From Erythrobacter donghaensis (lineage in GTDB: Bacteria; Pseudomonadota; Alphaproteobacteria; Sphingomonadales; Sphingomonadaceae), in contig NZ_MUYG01000004.1 of the NCBI RefSeq assembly GCF_002155425.1, forward strand, positions 34,574-98,573: 64,000 nucleotides of DNA, given 5' to 3'. Of this stretch, positions 58,843 through 64,000 are shown in pieces (within the stretch, counting starts at the first letter, position 1; each line of letters begins with the position of its first letter). Below the pieces are notes generated by a model that ran no database searches, was not told the DNA's origin, and saw only the letters and a list, made by a program, of their open reading frames with translations. Position numbers and translations under genes: made by a program.

Positions 58843-60273
58843 TCAGCTAGGCTGGTTGAATCCGATCCGCGGCACAGCTTCCCACTTTGTGTCGCTGCGC
58901 AGGAAGCTGCGGATGCCGCGCAGGCGGTAGATGAGGTTCATCTGCCTGAACCCGAAATTCTCGAGCAATGCAGCCTCACCGATGCGGTAAAGATCGCGGG
59001 CGGTCGGGGTGCGGCGCAGTTGCACCTCTTCTAGCGCAAGGCTGCCGAGGCTCAGTCCGGTGCCGAACAGCACAGTGACGCCGAGGAAAGCGAGCGCCAT
59101 CATCGGATCGAGAATGCCGAGCGCGATCGCTGCAGGTATCACGAGGTAGCCGATCACCTCGGCGGGCGGGCCGATCACATCTTCGAGGATCAGTTGCGGC
59201 ATGGCGATCATGCCGATCCGTCCGTAACGCGGGTTGAAGATCATCCGGCGATGCCGCTGCAGCGTCTCCAGCGCGCCCTGCTGCCAGCGCGAACGCTGGC
59301 CCTTAAGTCCGGCGAGATTGGCAGGCGCTTCGGTCCAGCAGACGATGTCCGGCACGAACTTGATGGCGTATTCGCGCTTCTGTTCGCGCATGTAGCGGTG
59401 GATGCGCACCACCAGCTCGAGATCTTCGCCAACCGTGTCGTGGCGATAACCGCCGATCTCGATCAGCACATCGCGGCGAAACATGCCGAAGGCACCGGAG
59501 ATAAGCAGCAGCGTGTCAGTGTGCGCATTGGCGACGCGGCTGGACAGAAAGGCACGCAAATATTCGACAATCTGGAAACGCGGCACAAGCTTGGTGTCCA
59601 CGCCGATCCGGCGCAGCGCTCCGCCCTCGATCTCGCAGCCATTGGCGATCCGGATCGTGCCGCCGACGGCCACCAGACGTCCGTCATCATGCATGAAAGG
59701 CTCGGCAGCGCGCAGCAGCCCGTCGGTTTCGATGATTGAGTCTGCGTCGATCACGCACACCAGCGGCGTACGGGCAAAGCCGATCCCGGCATTGGCGGCA
59801 TCGGCCTTGCGCCCGTTTTCCTTGTCGACGACGAACAGGTTCGGATAGCGCCGCGAGCGGTAGGTGCCGCGGATTTGGGTCTTCTGCAGAGCCGCGATCT
59901 GCATCCGCTCGTGCGGCTCCATGTCGAAACCGCGGATCAGGGCGCCTAGCGTGTCGTCCTTCGATCCGTCATTGACGACGATCACCTCGTGATGCGGGTA
60001 TTCAAGCGAAAGCAGCGACTTGACGCTTTCGACAATCGAAAGCTCCTCGTTGAAGGCAGGCGCGATCACCGAAACCGGGAGAGCCAGATCGCCATAGCGT
60101 CGCCAGAGCTCAATCGAGCTGCGGCCAGGTTTGGTGCGGGTGGCAAACACCCAGGCGGCAAGAAGGAGCTGCAACAAGCTGATCCCGTTGCGTGCCGCGA
60201 CGACCAGAAAGCAGCCGAAAGCCAGAAACAGGATCGCATTGGCAGAGGCGATCTGAAGCTCGTTCAAGGTCAT
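58843..60273 (-). CDS. Processive family-2 glycosyltransferase
   Basis: 476 residues from ATG 60273, overlapping the upstream stop (ATGA). Two N-terminal membrane segments (about 10-43). The GT-A catalytic set of processive beta-synthases is complete: VSVIAPAFNEE then NDGSKDD (Asp102), VCVIDADS (176-179), VGEDLEL (282-284) and QRSRWQQG (326-333, the QxxRW motif). Further membrane helices close the chain. This is the cellulose/PNAG-synthase type of enzyme, polymerising from a UDP-sugar and translocating the chain. The sugar cannot be deduced. Last gene of a four-gene operon with an outer-membrane partner; no cyclic-di-GMP PilZ domain is attached. Confidence 0.92.
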   Translation of the reverse strand: MTLNELQIASANAILFLAFGCFLVVAARNGISLLQLLLAAWVFATRTKPGRSSIELWRRYGDLALPVSVIAPAFNEELSIVESVKSLLSLEYPHHEVIVVNDGSKDDTLGALIRGFDMEPHERMQIAALQKTQIRGTYRSRRYPNLFVVDKENGRKADAANAGIGFARTPLVCVIDADSIIETDGLLRAAEPFMHDDGRLVAVGGTIRIANGCEIEGGALRRIGVDTKLVPRFQIVEYLRAFLSSRVANAHTDTLLLISGAFGMFRRDVLIEIGGYRHDTVGEDLELVVRIHRYMREQKREYAIKFVPDIVCWTEAPANLAGLKGQRSRWQQGALETLQRHRRMIFNPRYGRIGMIAMPQLILEDVIGPPAEVIGYLVIPAAIALGILDPMMALAFLGVTVLFGTGLSLGSLALEEVQLRRTPTARDLYRIGEAALLENFGFRQMNLIYRLRGIRSFLRSDTKWEAVPRIGFNQPS

Positions 60274-61247
60274 GCCAAAAGTCCCTTCGCATCGAGATTG
60301 AGCCACTGGTATTGCAGCACTTCGAGAGCGTGTTCAGCCCGCAACCGGACCCAAAGCGACTCATCCTCAAGCAGCAGGTGCAATGCCGGTATCGCATCGT
60401 TGAGCCCCAATGACGCGCAGCAATTGGCCGCCTGCAGGCGCACGAAGTCGACCGGGTCCTGCAAGCGCTCCATCACCCACGGCTCGACCGAAGGCAGAGC
60501 GAGCTGGGCCGCCGCCTGCAATGCCGCGCTGCGGATCTCAGGGTATTCCGAGCGGCTCGCCGCTTCCAGCAAGGGGAGCGCATTCGCATCGCCGGACCAG
60601 CCCAGAGCGTCGATGATCAGCGCCCGGTGTTCGTTCGAGATCGGATCGTCGAGCAGCAGAGCCATCTGCTCCGGATAGTCCGGGGCCGATGCGCGAAAAA
60701 GCGCCCGGTCCAGTCGGTTGACCTTACGTTCGAAGATACCGAGCAGACGGATCGTCTCACGCGGGGGCGGCAAGGCGTGCACCGCCGCCAACGCAAAGGC
60801 CGCTTCCAGCCGGGCTGCCATGCTGCGATCACGCGAGAAGATTTCCCGCAGCCGCGCAATGCATGCCTCGCTGCCGAATTGCTGCAACAGCCGGATCGCA
60901 TCGATCCGCCGCGCGGTGCGCCAGCTGTGCGACTTGGCGAGGGTCGCGCGCAGCAATCCGTCAAGTTCCGCCATCTGCATCAGCCGGTGGCGCTCGCCGC
61001 CGCGCAGCAGCAGGTGGATGTGGCTGACTGCCGCCAGCCTGAGATCGTCGCTCCATTTCGCCGAAGCATCCTCGTCGATTTGCCCCGCGACCCTTCGCAT
61101 ATAGCTGCGGGTGATCGCAGCGAGGTTTGCTCGGTCGCCTTGTCGGCAGCGTTCCTGATACCAGCGGCGCAGCAGCAGGATCCCGAACAGCATCACCATC
61201 ACCAGCGCCGCCGCCGCCGACACGATGAAGACCAGCAAAGCGCTCAT
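60270..61247 (-). CDS. Membrane-anchored HEAT-repeat protein
   Basis: 325 residues. One N-terminal membrane helix (SALLVFIVSAAAALVMVMLF), then about 290 residues of tandem two-helix repeats of roughly 30-35 residues (RRIDAIRLLQQFGSEACIAR; EHRALIIDALGWSGDANALP; VRLRAEHALEVL). These are HEAT/PBS-lyase-like repeats, a protein-binding superhelix. The stop overlaps the glycosyltransferase ATG and its ATG is coupled to the barrel gene by overlap (GTGA/ATGA style). It probably scaffolds the synthase in the inner membrane; that is inference from context. Confidence 0.88.
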   Translation of the reverse strand: MSALLVFIVSAAAALVMVMLFGILLLRRWYQERCRQGDRANLAAITRSYMRRVAGQIDEDASAKWSDDLRLAAVSHIHLLLRGGERHRLMQMAELDGLLRATLAKSHSWRTARRIDAIRLLQQFGSEACIARLREIFSRDRSMAARLEAAFALAAVHALPPPRETIRLLGIFERKVNRLDRALFRASAPDYPEQMALLLDDPISNEHRALIIDALGWSGDANALPLLEAASRSEYPEIRSAALQAAAQLALPSVEPWVMERLQDPVDFVRLQAANCCASLGLNDAIPALHLLLEDESLWVRLRAEHALEVLQYQWLNLDAKGLLA

Positions 61248-62374
61248 GATCGTTTTCCTATGCGCAAGCGCAGGTCGAGCGAGATCCCGGTGCGATCATA
61301 GCTGTTTGCGCGCGTCTCGTATTCGCCGGTGACACCAAGCGAGAGCCGATCCGACAGAGGGCGGCGCACCCCGATCGCCACGGAGCGTAATTGCTGCGCG
61401 CCGTCATTTTCGACATCGGGGTAGCTTGCGAGGATCGCGAAGATATCGCCGATCTGCGGGTGGCTGTAATCGGCCCGCAGCGCAGCGCCGAAACGGTAGT
61501 CGTCCCCGCCGCCCAGCAGGTGGATCGATCGGGCAGAGACCTGCAAGCGCGAGGACAGGGTTTGCCGCAGGCCAACCCCGAAGGCGGTGACATCGTCGCC
61601 GGTATATTCCGCAAAGCGGCCGTCGATCAGCACGGTGCTGCGCTGGCCCAGCGCGATCTCTGCCCCGCCGCCAAAGCTCCAGGTTTCCCGGAAATCGGGG
61701 TTCGGCGTGATCGTGCCCGCAACGAAAAAGCGGTTGTTTCCTTCCGCTAGGTCGACCCGTCCCGCGATGTGGGTGTCGGTGACGCGGCGCTCCTCGCGCT
61801 CGACATTCAACGAGGCCGACCGCCCATCACCCCACTCTGCGGACAGGGATCCGCGTTGCACGTACCAAGTCTGGTCGGCACCAGACGCGAAGCGGGCGTC
61901 CGAGACCGAGACGCCCGCCCCGGCGGAGCGAAATCTGAACTTGCGGGCGTCCACCGCCTCGCGGAGCGATGTCCTTAAACTATCCAGACCGGGATAATCC
62001 GGGTTTCGCTGGGCAATCTGATCGGCCTGAAGCCCGGCTTCAGCGATCTGGCCGCGCCAGAACAGGATGTTCGCGCGGGCGAGCTGGATGTCGGTATCCG
62101 TGGGGGCAAGATCATACGCCCTGTCGATGGTCGCCTGGGCCATGTCCAGATTGCCCCTGGCCGCCTGCACCGCCGCCAGACGGCGTAACAGGTCGGGGTC
62201 CAAAGGGCTCTTTGCCAGTAGCTCGCCGAGCAATTGTTCGGCGCGGGCAAAGTTGCCTGCCAAATAGGCTGCCTGCGCGGCCTCGCGCTCGCTAGTGCTG
62301 ACTTGAGCACCTGCCGGTAACGCTACCGCGGCTGCAACGGCCATAATCACCGCATGTGTGCGCCAACGCGTCAC
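61244..62374 (-). CDS. TPR plus outer-membrane beta-barrel protein, YaiO-like exporter
   Basis: 376 residues from GTG 62374, which overlaps the receiver stop (GTGA); an ATG ten codons later is possible. Signal peptide AVIMAVAAAVALPAGAQ, three tetratricopeptide-type repeats (about 27-135, for example YLAGNFARAEQLLGELLAKS), then a barrel of alternating strands (LSAEWGDGRSASLNVEREER; ADYSHPQIGDIFAILASYPD) ending with LRLRIGKRS. This matches YaiO-family proteins. The TPR-barrel combination also recalls PgaA and BcsC, which export polysaccharide across the outer membrane. Coupled directly to a GT2 synthase, so a polysaccharide export role is likely. Confidence 0.87.
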   Translation of the reverse strand: MTRWRTHAVIMAVAAAVALPAGAQVSTSEREAAQAAYLAGNFARAEQLLGELLAKSPLDPDLLRRLAAVQAARGNLDMAQATIDRAYDLAPTDTDIQLARANILFWRGQIAEAGLQADQIAQRNPDYPGLDSLRTSLREAVDARKFRFRSAGAGVSVSDARFASGADQTWYVQRGSLSAEWGDGRSASLNVEREERRVTDTHIAGRVDLAEGNNRFFVAGTITPNPDFRETWSFGGGAEIALGQRSTVLIDGRFAEYTGDDVTAFGVGLRQTLSSRLQVSARSIHLLGGGDDYRFGAALRADYSHPQIGDIFAILASYPDVENDGAQQLRSVAIGVRRPLSDRLSLGVTGEYETRANSYDRTGISLDLRLRIGKRS

Positions 62375-62742
62375 AACGAGGACAACAGCAACTTTTCGAT
62401 GCGTACCATCAATTCCTGGGGGATGAAGGGCTTGGTGAGATATTCGTTCGCACCGCCCCTGAGCGCCGCGACGATATCGCCTTCTCCGTTCCGCGCCGTC
62501 AGCATGACCACCGGCGTTGCCGCTGATTGGGGATTCGCTCTCAACCGTGCCAAGACCTCGGGCCCGGCGATTACCGGCATCATGGAGTCGAGAATGATGA
62601 GGTCGGGCCGTCCCTCCTTGGCCTTGTCGAGGGCTTCCAGCCCATCTGCTGCGGTAATGACCTCATGGCGCGCGCCCTCGAGCCTGAAGCGGAGCATCTC
62701 CGTCAGGATGACATCGTCGTCCGCAATGAGGATCTTGGCCAA
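62371..62742 (-). CDS. Single-domain response regulator (CheY-like)
   Basis: 123 residues with TTG start 62742, chosen because GGAGG lies 5 bases upstream and the product then begins exactly at the receiver fold (AKILIADDDVILTEMLRFRL). Acidic pocket Asp8-10, phospho-acceptor Asp52 (LIILDSMMP), Thr82 (VVMLTARNG) and Lys104 (NEYLTKPF) are all present. No output domain. First gene of the polysaccharide operon, coupled to the barrel gene. It could act by protein contact on the synthase complex or be a phosphate sink for the nearby hybrid kinase. Confidence 0.92.
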   Translation of the reverse strand: MAKILIADDDVILTEMLRFRLEGARHEVITAADGLEALDKAKEGRPDLIILDSMMPVIAGPEVLARLRANPQSAATPVVMLTARNGEGDIVAALRGGANEYLTKPFIPQELMVRIEKLLLSSL

Positions 62743-63097
62743 TGCAACCTCCGTGATTGCCGATTTGGCTACAGGACTATGGTTAATTTTCTGGAAACAT
62801 TGCGCCTGCAATTTTGGAAGAATCACGGCGATGCCGAAGGGCCGCTTTGCCAAAATGCTCAAGCAAATGCGGGCGTTCTATATTTCGCCCGGTTGCCACC
62901 GGACTGTTCGAACGGTTGGATATAGGTTCTTTGTCGGCTCTCGGGCTCAAAGCCGCAATTCGGCCATTCGGTACGGGAGAGTGGGGCAGTCCGAACTGCC
63001 TTCGGCAACAACCGGCCCACGCCCCATCGTTCAAATCAGCCACTGCGAACATCTGCTTCAGAGAAAGGCTGCCAACAGCACGGCACCGCCTTTGTCG
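62743..63097. other. 355-bp intergenic region
   Basis: Separates the receiver gene (minus) from the stop of the barrel gene at 63098 (minus). It must contain the promoter of the polysaccharide operon. A TTGCAG - 17 bases - AATTAA pair on the minus strand is a weak candidate. Nothing else seen. Confidence 0.45.
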
Positions 63098-63904
63098 TCA
63101 GAACCCCATGCCCAACCTAAGGCCGATACGTGCATCGGGGGCATCGGTCGACAGCCCGGCCCTTGCATCAACGCCAAGCTGTAGCCGATTGGTCAGACTG
63201 GTGGCGAAACCCAAGCCGACGGATTGATTGTCCCCAACCAGCTCGGTCGCAGCCTGATCGTAACTGTAGGAAACTGTCACTGAACTCAGATTGCTCACAA
63301 GAAATTGGCTACCGACAGCGCCAGACAAGGTGTTGCGAACATCAAAGCCAGCGGGTTCGCCTACGACGGTGTAACCGGCGGTGACGAACGGGATCACATT
63401 GCCGAAACGCTGCGAGATTTGGCCATTAATGCCCAAATCCACCTCGCCGGTACCAAGGGCGGCTTCTCGCGAAGCAGTGGGCACCTTGATGATGCCGCCG
63501 AATGACGCGTTTAATCGGCCCACCGGGAGCTGATAATCGGCCTGCAATGTGAGATCGCCGATCCCTTCGCGGGTAACCGTGCCGGGCTGAGTGGATGGGC
63601 GCGACAGGAGCGCCGTGCCCAGCAGCCCGCCACCGCTCACAATCAAATCTTCCGGAGCAGATGTGACGATGTAAGGGATTGAAGCGGCGAAGGAGAATCT
63701 GCCTGAGGTCACTCGAGCGCCGGTGGAAAAGCTTACTGTGTCATATTCGCGGTCCGCGAGGTCGCCGGTGACGTAATCCGCGGCTACGAACAAGGTGATT
63801 GCGGTCTCTGGCTTCGGGTCGTCGGAAGAGGCTGGCGCGGCCTCTTGAGCAAATGCGGGACCGCCGATGAGAGTAAGGACGAGAATGAATTTCGACTTGC
63901 GCAT
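63098..63904 (-). CDS. Outer-membrane beta-barrel protein (transporter/porin-like), unknown
   Basis: 268 residues from ATG 63904: signal peptide MRKSKFILVLTLIGGPAFAQ, a short acidic linker (EAAPASSDDPKPE), then about 12 amphipathic strands (SGRFSFAASIPYIVTSAPED; DLTLQADYQLPVGRLNASFG; LQLGVDARAGLS) and a terminal aromatic residue (LRLGMGF), which is the barrel-assembly signal. It resembles the small outer-membrane proteins in meta-pathway-phenol and alginate families but no specific substrate can be inferred. Same strand as the polysaccharide operon but 355 bp away. Confidence 0.8.
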   Translation of the reverse strand: MRKSKFILVLTLIGGPAFAQEAAPASSDDPKPETAITLFVAADYVTGDLADREYDTVSFSTGARVTSGRFSFAASIPYIVTSAPEDLIVSGGGLLGTALLSRPSTQPGTVTREGIGDLTLQADYQLPVGRLNASFGGIIKVPTASREAALGTGEVDLGINGQISQRFGNVIPFVTAGYTVVGEPAGFDVRNTLSGAVGSQFLVSNLSSVTVSYSYDQAATELVGDNQSVGLGFATSLTNRLQLGVDARAGLSTDAPDARIGLRLGMGF

Positions 63905-64000
63905 GATGTCGCTCCAGAATTGAAAGGTCGCAGCCGGGGCTGCTTCATCTCTGAAACGAACGGGTCTTCCGATTTCATCCATTCTATCTTGATTATGGCT

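Overview
High-GC alphaproteobacterial chromosome fragment, most likely from Sphingomonadales (Erythrobacteraceae-like). This rests on the codon bias, CIRCE-controlled groESL, RpoB/RpoC of alphaproteobacterial type, a second-type short glutamyl-tRNA synthetase, a CsgH-type curli chaperone and dense ATGA-overlapping operons. I see no prophage, transposase, CRISPR array, rRNA or complete tRNA.

Layout. (1) 1-6.1 kb: 3' end of a glutathione S-transferase, a repeat-rich spacer, a small lipoprotein, groESL with CIRCE and a candidate heat-shock promoter, an MscS channel and a MATE exporter whose 3' ends overlap. (2) 6.3-19.6 kb: a large curli (functional amyloid) locus on the minus strand: csgF, csgG, possibly a small ATGA-coupled gene, four giant curlin-repeat proteins of 717, 543, 592 and 672 aa, a shorter nucleator-like curlin of 212 aa, an unrecognised two-cysteine secreted protein and csgH. 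GC hairpins lie after each of the four giant curlin genes. An Ala/Pro-rich protein converges on the locus. No csgE is visible. (3) 19.6-24 kb: a lipoprotein, rplJ-rplL pointing away from rpoBC, and an operon of a 45-aa exported peptide, a DUF2975 membrane protein, an HTH regulator and an exported DJ-1/PfpI protein. (4) 24-35.4 kb: rpoB-rpoC, two unknown proteins, gltX. (5) 35.4-48.3 kb: a complete glycogen cluster, glgP-glgB-glgC-glgA-pgm-glgX, with malQ divergent. (6) 48.4-50.5 kb: prs, a small gene and a HisN-like phosphatase, translationally coupled. (7) 50.9-54.7 kb: a lipoprotein, pal, and a KdpDE-type two-component pair with a short sensor. (8) 55.2-62.7 kb: a large MASE1/PAS hybrid kinase with a C-terminal Hpt-like segment converging on a four-gene operon: single-domain receiver, TPR plus outer-membrane barrel (YaiO-like), HEAT-repeat membrane protein, and a processive family-2 glycosyltransferase. 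This reads as a phosphorelay-linked exopolysaccharide synthesis and export cassette. (9) 63.1-63.9 kb: an outer-membrane barrel protein.

The two most interesting blocks both concern the extracellular matrix. In the amyloid locus, CsgG and CsgF would export several very long curlins; CsgH, and possibly the unknown 255-aa protein, would act in the periplasm. In the polysaccharide cassette, a membrane glycosyltransferase would be paired with its own outer-membrane exporter and a dedicated receiver. Functions are inferred from motifs read by eye; no database search was run.
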